From Zygnema cylindricum (lineage: Eukaryota > Streptophyta > Zygnematophyceae > Zygnematales > Zygnemataceae), in the NCBI GenBank assembly GCA_037447655.1, contig JBBHKE010003062.1, forward strand, positions 1 through 64,000: DNA of 64,000 nt, in the 5' to 3' direction. The notes under the pieces are model-generated. The model worked only from the letters and a program-made list of their open reading frames with translations, ran no database searches and was not told the DNA's origin. Below are positions 54,901 to 64,000 of the stretch, one piece after another; positions within the stretch are counted from its first letter, which is position 1, and every line of letters begins with the position of its first letter. A program made the translations under genes and the position numbers.

Positions 54901-57900
54901 TGCCCATTTTTTCGGAGGTGTGCACTTAGTAATCACTACAGAAAAACTATGAGTTCAGTCTATGTCGACCTATTTTTTGTTTTTAGGAAATGGTGGGAAA
55001 TGTATCGTTTTCCAATCCACTGTTCGACGTAATTAGTGTGGACATACGTAGGATATGGATGGGATTTTTTTTTGGTTCTTGCCAATTCATATGCTCAAGG
55101 AAAAGCGTGTGTGTGTGGATGCTTTTTGTATTTGTTTTCTTTTTACATGAATTTGTGATTTACACTAAATTTTTTGTTAGCCTTAACACAAAAAAAATGA
55201 TAAAGCATTGTGATCTACAACTCAACTTTAGTGTGTATACGACATTGCCCATGGCTATTAGAGTTACCCACTCTAATCTGAGTGAGTGATATTTGACCCA
55301 AAATTTTGTTAATTTCTTTCTATTTTGGTTAATTGGCCAATAATGAGCCCTGTGGCAAAACATAATTAAGTATAGTTAATTTTATAGCGTTATTATTCTC
55401 TATCCCGAATAGTGATAGGCAGTGTAGTTTCAATGGATCATGTATTTGTCTGTTTTTAGGGTTTTTTAGTAACTGGGAACTTTGTTGTGGTAATGATTTC
55501 ATGCGTAAGTACTTTAAATGTTGTCCAAACCTTCCGACTCATTTGCTTTTGTTTTTTTATCTTTCTTCTCCATTTTTCCCCTCCTCTGTTCTTTCTCCTC
55601 TTTCTTTGCTTTATTTCGTCGAGTTTCAGGACTATTTGGGACCTGCTGTCCTCCATGAACTCGAGAAATTCCCGGTCCACTCTTTAGGATTGCCTTCTTT
55701 ACTTGCCGATGCGAGTGCGAAAATTCCAGAGGAGGCTTTGGTCCATGTGATTGGAGAAGCCCGGAAAACTGCCCCTGCGGTCCTATTCTTGCCTCATCTC
55801 CAGCTTTGGTGGGAAACGGTAAGGCTTTCAGATATAATGGATCGCTGTTGGTAATGTAGTCCTATTCTTGCTTCATCTCCAGCTTTGGTGGGGAACTGTA
55901 AGGTTTTCACATTTAGTATGGATCATTATTGGTAACGTGTTTACAAACTGGGTTATGAAAAGCACACAAATACGGTGAAAATTTTATCTTAGTACCATAC
56001 AGGGAAGGAGAATATGTGTTGTTTTGAAAGGAAAAATGATAGACAAGGATTTGATGATTTTGCAGGTGGTCTTTTTGCATTAACTCCTGATTGAACTCTT
56101 AAGGGACCTTAGAGGCTTGGAAGAATTATCCTATAAAGCTCTAGCAGTCAAGTGGATAATTTACAAACATTTTTACGAAATTAAATTGAGTGATTTGGTT
56201 TCATAAAACAGAGAAGGTCATGTGGATATTGTTTTCTGAAGGGCAGCAAAAATAGTGAGAAATAAATCTTCTTGGTCATGATTGCTTACGGTTTGTTTTC
56301 AAAAACGCAAATAAAGTTGAAAGGTGCCGTTTTGAGTCATGAAAGCTTTGCAATATCAAATATAATCCATCTCTGAAATAAATTAAAGTCTCTTATTCTA
56401 CGAACTTCTCACGTTTTTGTAGTTTTATCATCTCTCATTCAGCAAAAGTATTCCCAGTTAAAAATTCAACTCAGTTTGAAAAGAAAAAAATAAAATTTCA
56501 GACTAAATTCCGCGACATGTCCTTTTATGATTCTTCTTGTAACCATAGTTTTGTCCTTAAACGTGTCTAAAACTCCTTTGACTCATCCTTTTTCAGAGAG
56601 ATGTTGCTTTTTGTATAATTCCTGCATTCCGTCCTTTTCCAGAGAGATATTGCTCTTCATAGAACTCCTCTGTTTCGTCCATTTTCAGAGAGATATTGCT
56701 TTTCGTTCAACTCCTTCGTTTTTTCCTTTTTCAGACCTGCATTTCGTCGTTTTCCAGATAGATATTGCTTTTTGTAAAACTCCTCCATTTCGTCCTTTCT
56801 CAGAGAGGTACTGTTTTTTTATCATGTTGCAGGCTCATGATCAATTGAGGGCGACTCTTCTCATGCTTTTGTCAGATCTTCCGTCAGCTCTTCCTGTTCT
56901 CCTATTGGCCACAGCCGAAGTGCCGGAGGAGGAGTTAGATAAAGAAGCTCGGGCGATTTTCGGGCATAATGTGTAAGCAGAGAGTTTAGACTCCAATTTA
57001 TTTGACTACTTTGAAATCTATTTCTTGGTCAAGATGGGAAATCTTACTCTGAAAAAAAAATAAAAAATTAGATAGTTACAGACAGACTTACTCTGAGCCC
57101 ATGGCTGAATATAGAGATGAATTTTGATGGAGTTTGTTTTAAGTTCACACTCGACTATGAGGTATTGTATTTGTACTTAGCGGGGAACCATTTTTGATCC
57201 TACAGCCAAATATAGGGATGAATTTTAATGAAAGTGGTTATAAACTATCACAAATTATCCATATACATATATTTGTATTTAGTGGTTGTATACTCTCACA
57301 AATTATCTATCCGTCTATATATGTACATATGTAGATGTATACATATTTCCCTTGCAGGTATGCCATTTCTGGGCCCACTGCTGAACAAAAAGATTGGTTT
57401 TATGAAATCCGCAATAGATTCTCACTGCCTAACTATCTTGATATGCCCATAAAACCTATGTCCATGTCCACACTTGCATGTATACCCTTTTTTTTTATTT
57501 GCGATTATTATGGACATCGGTGTAAACTCTCACTGATTCTCCATATATGTTATTTATCTTTGCAGATATACCATTTCGGAGCCCACGGACAAGGACAGAG
57601 ATGAATTTTTCAGACCTCTCACGGAAGCTGCGATGTCTGTCCCCCGAATAAGACAAAAAAAACTGAAAGAAAAACGTTCTATTCCAAACCTTCCAAAGGT
57701 TCCTGCGGTGGAAAAAGGACCAAGTCTAGCAGAATTGCAGTCAAGAATTGAGGCAGAGGAGCACGGGTTGAGAAGACTAAGGATGTGTTTACGAGACGTA
57801 TGTAACAGGTAAGAACCTCGAGAGTTTTTCTGAGATTTCTTGGGGTCTTTTGAAAACTTTGTGTTATTTCTGAGGGTTTTTTGAGGTGATTCTGGTGGGC

Positions 57901-60900
57901 TATACCGAGAGTTTTCCCGAAAAAAAAAACGAGGGTTTTAGGGTTTTTTTGGACGGGGTGGGAGGGGAGGGAGAGTTTCGGGTTTTATGGTTTTTTGTGT
58001 GTTTTGTGAAGGATTTATGCGACAGGTAATATTTTTCAACTCACATCTTTGTAGATGATGGATTTCGAGTAACTTTTGACTCAGTTTGGAGCTCAGTTAA
58101 CCAAATTGATTGGAACCTTGAAGATTAGATGTCTCGACGAAACGTTTGCTGTCTTTTTTTGGGGGGGGAGAGGGGGAGAGGGGGAGAGTGGGAAAGGGGG
58201 AGACGGGGAGAGGGGGGGAGTGTCCGTTGGCTTCGAAATAATGGTTTTCTTCCGGCATATTTTGGTCCAATTTGTGATTACTGTGGTTTATAGCGGTATT
58301 CACTTGTGGGATTTACTTATAGTAACGCCAGAATTTCACATAATAAATCTATTCAGTTGTTTGACGTTCTTTTTTTCCGTTTAGAATGTCAAGTTTGCGG
58401 TCTCTATCAAAGTACATTTTCAACAATTCTGGTTTTAATTATATTCCCTGATCTAAAAGTGTCAATAATCAGTGAGAGCGGTGTAGTTACATTATTTTCG
58501 ACTTTTAGTCCGGATCTATTTAACACCCCAATCTATATTATTTGTGGTACCTTGCAGCATGAAAATGCAATTAACATGTTCCACCGCTTATTACTGGACT
58601 CTAAAGATAAATATACTTTTGTTATCTTCATAATCTTAGAAGGACAGAAAGGAACACTTGTTCCCTTTGTGTAATACATGTTGTTTCCAAAAAGCAATTT
58701 AGTATTTTTGACTATCACTTTGGCTTTTGCTGACGAAAGACTTGTGCATTTGTGTCTTCCCTAAAACTGTCGAAAAGGACCAAAACACACTATCTTCGGT
58801 ACAGTCTCAATCTGTTGTTTTTCCTAAGACTGTTAAAACAGACTTTATCTACAGTCTTTACAGTACAGTGAGTTGTCGATTGTTGACGACTTTTTCTAAG
58901 ACCGTAGAAGTAAAAAACGCTATCCACGCTATTTTCGGTACAGGTTACTCCACGAAAAGCGGTTCAGCATGTTCCACTACCCTGTATTGGACGATGACGC
59001 CCCGGATTACGAAAAAGTGGTAGAGAAACCTATGGATGTGACGGCTCTCCTTCAAAGAGTCGATTCTGGACTTTATCTCTCCCGGGCTCAGTTTTTGCAA
59101 GATGTAGACCTTATTCCTGCAAATGCAAAGGTGAGTTTTGGTTTCTTTTTTTTTTACTTATATTAAAGACTCTACCTCTCCAGAGCTCAGTTTTTGTAAG
59201 ACCTGCAAATGCAAAGGTGGGTTCCGCTTAAATCTTTTACTTTTATTTAGAATTCGAGAATCTCAAAAAAAAAAAGCTTGAAAAGAAAATTTTCCCGCTT
59301 CCTTGTAAATCCCGCTTTCCTTTTCTCTGCTTTTGAGAACTTATCTATTTCTGTTTTGTGTCTTTTCTTTTATAGGCATATAATGGAGATGATTATCACG
59401 GGGCGAGAATTGTCAGTAAAGCTTGTGCTTTGAGGGATGCGGTGAGAGGCCAATACCCCCTTTTTTTTCTGGACTTTTTCTTTTTTAGTTCTTTCCATCG
59501 CATGCCTCTTCCCAAACTTTTCCCTGATGAAACATTGGAATGGACTATGGGGATATACAGTTCCCGAAGTGTAATTTTTGAATTTTTCGAAATTATACGT
59601 TGAACTAAATTATACGTTCTTTCAAGTTTAATTAACATAATAATAATAATAATAATGAATAATCGTGTTTTGGTGTTAAGGCATCCTAGCTACTGCACTT
59701 TGCGGTTATTAGAAAACTTGCGGTGGGAACAAGGTATTAATAAACTTTGAAAGTTTATAAATTGTGGATTTTCTTTACATGTTTTTCTTGGCATTGAACC
59801 TTATAGTCCACACTAATTTCAATCAGTTCTCACAAATTAAGTGTGTCCCGGAGAAACTCATATTTGTACTCGACAAATTTATGGTCTCAGATTCATACGA
59901 CGACCTTTACTGTGTAAATAGTGCGGACGATATTGGTGAAGAGTCCATTGTGAAAATCGTTAGTAGAGGAAAGAAACAATTAGCCTGTCTTTAGTCTTAA
60001 CAATTATAATTTAGTTATGAATGACGTGGACGATGATGAACCACTTATTGAATTTGTGGTATGAAACAAATAATTATTAACGCTATTTTGTTGTCAGATG
60101 CTAAAAGAAACTGGTGCCGTATTAGTGTTATTGACCATAATAGTGACCACAGTGAGTATAGGAATCGAGAGTCTCAGTAAAGAAAATAAAAAAAAATCTT
60201 ATTTCCACAATTTTTGGGGAAAAAAACGATGTCTGTGAAATGTGGTACTATATTTACATTAACCTCATATAACCCCATATAGTCCCATGTTCTCCTGCAG
60301 ACCCTGTTAACCCCATTTGACCACCCCTCAATCACCATTCAAATTCTAAACCCCATTTAAACACATTCAAATCATATTTCCTCTCCCTACAGGTCCACGG
60401 AATGCTCTCCCAAATGGACCCCTCTCTGGTAGTTTTTTGCGATAAAATCGTAGAGAGAGGTGGGCCCCTCCGACCTCCCTTCCAAACTGTCGTACCGCCA
60501 GCTCAGCAGCCTGTGGGGACAACGTCGTCAGGTCCTCCGGCCAATCAGAGCGCTCCAGGTGGCGCTGTCACAAGGGCGAGTGCGAGACTGAGAGGAGTAC
60601 AGCCGGAAGTGGATCTCAGTGTGGCTCCGGAAGCCTTGCTTCGACAGAAAAGACGAAGTAGTGACGCCTGTTTACACGGTAAGTAAGGGTTTTGAGCGCG
60701 TTTTAAAGTTTTGAGTGGGGTTTAATGTTTAAACTGCTGTTTAAGGTTTAAACTGCGGTTTAATGTTTAAAGTGCGAAGAACGCTGGCTGTAAAGTTACT
60801 GATTTTGTTTTAGTTTGCGTATTAGTTTGTTGAAATTTGAGTTTGAAACGGTGTAAAATAAGGAATCTTATTAGTTCTGTTGTTTAAATTTGCATTTGGA

Positions 60901-61177
60901 ACGGCGTAATATCATACTTTTTGTTAGGTTAGTTATTTGTTTGTTGACATTTGAGTTAGAATGTTGCGGGAGTATTTTTGCAATTTTTAAATTATGGTTG
61001 TGTTGGGTAAATTGCACTGTTGAGATCATAATGGTTACATGGAAGGTCAGTTTTACAGTTATGTTGAGTTTGATTATATACTTATTCCTTTTCTTTTTTT
61101 ATATATTTAACTTCTGGTTATTGATTTTTCAGATTTTAATGCTTACATGGTGGGTTAGGTCTTGCGTTCCATTAATG

Positions 61178-61224
<47 letters not shown>

Positions 61225-62432
61225 TATATACATACACATATATAGATATATATATACCTATATTTATACATATACGTATACATACGTACTTTTTACTTAT
61301 ACGTAATATTTTTCTTTTTCTTTTTACAGAGGGTCCTGCCACCACTAATTCGAGTCCGTGCAGCGAGTCTCCTCCGATTGCCGGCAGAACAGAAAATTTT
61401 CCGGGGATCGCTAAAAACATTTCGGAAATGGTAGCCAACCAGGTAGAAATAATCACAGCAGGAGGAGCATCTGAAAATTTTGCGGTAGAACCAGACAATG
61501 TTCTGATGGAGGTATCGCCTCCAAAATTATTTAATAAAGAGGGGAAAAAGGAGGAAAAGGAGAGGAAGGAAGGGAAGGAAGGGAAGGAAGGGAATGAAGG
61601 GAAGGAGGGGAAGGAAGGGAAGGAAGGGAAAGAAGGGAAGGAAGGTAAGGAAGGGAATAATGGGAAGGAAGGGAAGGAGGAAAGGGAGGTAAAGAAGGGC
61701 AAGGAGGGAAAGAATGTGTGTCACGAGGGAAATCAATTTGGAGACGGTAATAGGGGAGAGTTTTCAAGGGCTCCTAAAGAGGGAGAGCCCAATATTGTGA
61801 GGGAAAAAGGAGAAGGAGATGGGAGAGGGATGGTAGAAGAAAAGCTCCCTTTTGATTTGAATGTGGGGCCAATGGGCTGTTTGGAACATGAAGAAGAAGA
61901 GGATGGGATGGGAATCGAGGGAAAGGAGAGGGAAGAGAGAGAGGTATGTATAGTTGACGGTATTTCAGAGTCACGTTTAGTTACAACTTTGAAGCAAAGA
62001 GAGGGAGGAGGAATGGAGGGCGAGGGAAAGATGAGAGAGAGAAAGGAGGGAAAGGGAAAAGAGAAAGAGGGAAGAAAGAGAGAGGGAGAAGAGGAAGAGG
62101 GAAGAAAGGGAGAAGGAGAGGAGGGAGAGGGAAGAAAGGGAGAGGGAGAAGAGGGAGAAGAGGGAGAAGCAAACGAGGGAGAGGAAGAGGAGAGAGAGGC
62201 CTTGCATGTGATGTTGAGGGAGAGGGCGAATTTATTTAGAATGAAACTTGTGGTACGTACGGCTTTTGAGAGTTTAGATAAGCTCGAAGCTTTGAATGGG
62301 ACTCTATGGCGGGTAGTTAACAGTTTCCGTAAAATCAAGGATAGGAACGAAGTTTTTGATGCCTTGGAAAAATGTTTGGAAAAATATTTAGGTCATCAGT
62401 CGGATTCTTTGGATTACAGATGGACACCTTAA
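50401..62432 (+). CDS. ATAD2/Yta7-type AAA ATPase with bromodomain, ten exons
   Basis: Chromatin ATPase; relatives (yeast Yta7, fission yeast Abo1, human ATAD2, Arabidopsis BRAT1) bind histones H3-H4 and act on nucleosome density or silencing. Proposed exons: 50401-50928, 51862-51981, 52184-54208, 55630-55818, 56833-56972, 57566-57808, 58944-59130, 59376-59441, 60393-60678, 61330-62432. All junctions are GT-AG and phases agree, giving 4,887 nt = 1,628 codons plus stop without any break. Domain order: basic tail, acidic/Gly-rich region, AAA1 (about 540-800), degenerate AAA2 (about 885-1030), bromodomain (about 1083-1185), Lys/Glu/Gly-rich region, short C-terminal helix domain. The model is inferred from sequence only; exon 1 and any 5' UTR exon are the least certain. 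Confidence 0.88.
52184..54208 (+). CDS. ATAD2-like gene, exon 3: acidic region and AAA1 ATPase
   Basis: 675 codons. An acidic stretch (EEEDEEEQDEEDDG...), conserved basic RRYALRNRTEVQRFSPRR, and a Gly-rich tract lead to AAA1: VTFDQIGGLSQYI, Walker A GPPGTGKT (residues 577-584 of the model), Walker B FFDEID (639-644), sensor GATNR and arginine-finger GALRRPGRFDRE, so this domain should bind and hydrolyse ATP. A second acidic run EESEEEEEEEEDE precedes degenerate AAA2. The exon ends at CGKAGAGQ with donor GTGAGA; the open frame reading on to 54298 is intron. Confidence 0.92.
55630..57808 (+). CDS. ATAD2-like gene, exons 4-6: degenerate AAA2
   Basis: Exons 55630-55818, 56833-56972 and 57566-57808 encode DYLGPAVLHELEKFPVHSLGLPSLLAD, TAPAVLFLPHLQLWW and PVLLLATAEVPEEEL...FGHNVYTISEPTDKDRDEFF. 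With exon 3 the P-loop is CGKAGAGQ (no Lys-Thr) and the Walker B position has LPHLQ in place of acidic residues, so AAA2 cannot hydrolyse ATP, as in the family. Exon 6 continues into a basic helix region (RQKKLKEKRSIPNLPK). A second copy of the exon 6 start lies upstream at 57358 but has no good donor. Confidence 0.87.
55781..55938 (+). repeat. 79-bp tandem duplication of exon 4 end plus donor
   Basis: Unit 55781-55859 covers the last 38 bp of exon 4, its donor site and 41 bp of intron; 55860-55938 repeats it with about 12 differences, keeping a GT (gggaactgtaagg). Confidence 0.85.
56588..56830 (+). repeat. Intron 4 minisatellite of acceptor-like units
   Basis: Five copies of about 50 bp, ttttcagagagatattgctttttgtaaaactcct-c-tttcgtcc, ending 2 bp before the true exon 5 acceptor region. 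Each holds a pyrimidine tract followed by CAG. Confidence 0.85.
58745..58943 (+). repeat. Intron 6 three-copy repeat ending at the exon 7 acceptor
   Basis: Three diverged units of 65-75 bp starting ttcccta/tcctaaga-ctgt and ending tcggtacag or a variant. The last one ends in the acceptor used by exon 7. Confidence 0.7.
58944..60678 (+). CDS. ATAD2-like gene, exons 7-9: bromodomain
   Basis: Exons 58944-59130, 59376-59441 and 60393-60678. Reads LLHEKRFSMFHYPVLDDDAPDYEKVVEKPMDVTALLQRVDSGLYLSRAQFLQDVDLIPANAKAYNGDDYHGARIVSKACALRDAVHGML. ZA-loop P and PMD motif are present and the acetyl-lysine-contacting Asn is Asn1147 (AYN). The 66-bp exon 8 would be easy to miss; it supplies that Asn. The tail of exon 9 is Pro/Ala/Ser-rich. 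Confidence 0.9.
61178..61300. repeat. (TA)n-rich tract in intron 9
   Basis: Pure TA from about 61181 to 61217, then tatacata variants to 61300; lies 30 bp before the pyrimidine tract of the exon 10 acceptor. Confidence 0.92.
61330..62432 (+). CDS. ATAD2-like gene, exon 10: repeat-rich C terminus
   Basis: Open to the TAA at 62430. Encodes a run of Lys-Glu-Gly triplets (61550-61700), another of Glu-Gly-Arg/Lys (62040-62180), both from GA-rich minisatellite DNA, and then a well-formed domain ALHVMLRERANLFRMKLVVRTAFESLDKLEALNGTLWRVVNSFRKIKDRNEVFDALEKCLEKYL. That end looks helical and is likely the conserved C-terminal domain. Confidence 0.85.
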
Positions 62433-63699
62433 ATAGTAGAGACAAAATCTTACCTTTTTTAACTTTTTTGAATTGAAATTTTAGAAACTTTTGAATTTTG
62501 AAATTTTAGAAACTTTTGAATTTTGAAGTTTTATGATTAATTAGGTTTTTGGGGATTTTTGCAATATGTGCAACCGTAGTCAAAAGTAGGAGAGGTTTTA
62601 GCACTTAATGTTCGTTTTTTTTCTTCTATTTTTCGGTCTTTTTAGAGTTTTTTTGTTTTTTTTGTCCTTTTTGTCAGATGGCGAGGTTTCTTCACTATGA
62701 TAGGCGTATGAATTTTTGTTTTAAGTGCTCTCGGTAGGCAACTAAGGTAATTCCAGCTGGTCCACACCAATAAGGGAAGTTTATTTACTTTTGTTATTGT
62801 GTATATTCTGGTGATTGAATAGACGTATCTCACGTCAACTTTTTGTTGTATTGACATTTTAAAATAATGTCACTTTTCCTTTCGAAACGTATTCCTGAAA
62901 ATTGATATTTTTACCATCGAAAATGGAAATGGTAAACATACTCATGGTTTGAATATCTCAAACCTTGCAAGATTGAGAGCTCCACCGCTAATATTTTTCA
63001 CCACTTAAAACATCTTTTCTTTGTACACACTTGTTGTATAGTTTTTAGGGTTTCTAATTTTTTTAATGTGTTTCTATTGCAAATTCTTCATTTACTGCCG
63101 TTCATGTTTTCGTGTGACCATATGTATTTTGGAATATGCTATGCTGACTTTATTAAGTAGTGCAATGGTCTATGGGAACTACAAGGGTCGTCAAAAAAAA
63201 AAAACAAATGCTTACTGCAAATCGACATGGTGAGAGAAGCAGCCACAAATGATGAAAAAAGCAAAGCAAAAGCAATGAAAAAACAAAAATGACAAAAGAC
63301 AAGTAAAACAAAGACGCTCAACGACTTCAGGAAAGACCCAGAGTGCAAATGCCAAAATGGCCGAACCAAACCTTTTAAGAATTAGAACTAGAATGAAAAA
63401 TCTACAAAAAAAAATCTTAAGTCCCCAAAACCCGGGGGAGCACGGGAGGGAGTTCCGGAACACGCCGACATTGCGACTTGCATCGAAAGTAATTTGAGTA
63501 ATTTGAGGGTAATTTGTGTTTTTTTGTTTTTTTTGTGTTTTTTTGTGTAATGTATGCCTCGTTATAATTAAAAGATATGAATGGAGACAATGACCAAGCA
63601 TTGGAATGGAGCATTTATCGGGTCCAATTTTCATTGTATTGAAGTTCTCACTTCCTATTGGACAGATGAGCGCACAAGTAATATTGTGAGAACCATTGG
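62433..63699. other. 3' flank of the ATPase gene, no further gene recognised
   Basis: T-rich 3' UTR-like sequence. A 30-bp repeat (aaattttagaaacttttgaattttg) occurs twice at 62476-62528. A minus-strand open frame at 63212-63706 is hydrophobic and built from low-complexity DNA without a recognisable motif. Confidence 0.6.
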
Positions 63700-64000
63700 A
63701 TGACATATACCTCTCTCTCTCCCCTCATCTCGCTCCCCTTCTCTCCCACTGTCTCTCCCTCTCCTCCCCCCCCCCTCCCTCTCTCACCCCCCTACTCTCC
63801 TCCCCTCTCCCTCTCCCTCCCTCTCCCTTCCTCCCCCTCTCTCTCTCTCGCTCTCCCTCCCTTACCCTCCCTCTCTTTACCTCTCCCCCGCTTTCCCTCC
63901 CTCTCTTGACCTCTCCCTCCTCTCCCTCCTTAACTCTCCCTACGCCTCTCTCCCTTTCTCGCCTCTCTCCATCTCTCTCTCCCTCTTTCTCCCCCTCTCT
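63700..64000. repeat. CT-rich low-complexity tract to window end
   Basis: Imperfect ctctccctc repeats; open frames encode Ser/Leu/Pro repeats only. Confidence 0.92.

Noticed and set aside
57358-57604. Alternative exon reading YAISGPTAEQKDWFYEI
   Set aside because: It has a good acceptor but no plausible donor, and the copy at 57566 fits the family and both phases; treated as a duplication remnant.
61172-62338. Minus-strand Pro/Ser/Phe-rich open frames opposite exon 10
   Set aside because: Mirror images of the GA-rich coding repeat; the plus-strand frame is supported by splicing and a conserved C-terminal domain.
1-64000. CRISPR arrays, bacterial operons or phage genes
   Set aside because: None seen; repeats are eukaryotic mini- and microsatellites or LTRs, and the genes have spliceosomal introns.

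Overview
The window looks like nuclear DNA from a green-plant lineage. It has plant-type Ty1/copia and Ty3/gypsy retrotransposons, primer sites matching initiator tRNA-Met, a spliced plant-type AAA-ATPase/bromodomain gene with GT-AG introns, and long AT-rich intergenic DNA. A gypsy element that carries a cytosine methyltransferase fits a streptophyte (charophyte) alga best, because capture of such enzymes by retrotransposons has been reported there. The taxon is an inference; nothing here identifies a species.

Layout. 1-7.8 kb: a decayed Ty3/gypsy element on the minus strand, cut by the left window edge, ordered gag - protease - C5-cytosine DNA methyltransferase - reverse transcriptase - RNase H. 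9.2-9.4 kb: a lone 229-bp LTR of a miniature (TRIM-like) retroelement containing a tRNA-like sequence. 10.4-11.4 kb: an intronless alpha/beta hydrolase gene. 13.8-15.0 kb: a large foldback repeat. 15.4-15.9 kb: a degenerate minisatellite.

15.9-47.2 kb is a nest of copia elements. Family A (minus strand, about 640-bp LTRs) occupies 15.9-22.9 kb as two bodies sharing one LTR. Family B (about 1-kb LTRs) is present as a minus-strand element fused to family A at 22.85 kb, an antisense solo LTR, two further minus-strand LTRs, and two plus-strand elements (34.7-41.2 and 41.4-47.2 kb). Family C is plus-strand and broken up by the others. A second TRIM copy lies at 28.2-28.6 kb and a solo LTR of an unrelated family at 37.3-38.5 kb. 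All the retroelement coding regions are broken by stops or frameshifts.

50.4-62.4 kb: a ten-exon gene for an ATAD2/Yta7-type chromatin ATPase (AAA domain, degenerate second AAA domain, bromodomain, lysine/glutamate/glycine-rich C terminus). The ten exons join in frame to 1,628 codons plus stop. Its introns hold tandem copies of exon edges and of splice-acceptor-like sequence. The window ends in CT-rich low-complexity DNA.

The two apparently intact host genes (hydrolase and ATPase) show no functional link. The most notable material is in the mobile elements: the methyltransferase-bearing gypsy element, tRNA-like structures inside LTRs of two unrelated families, and a half-tRNA primer site in family B.
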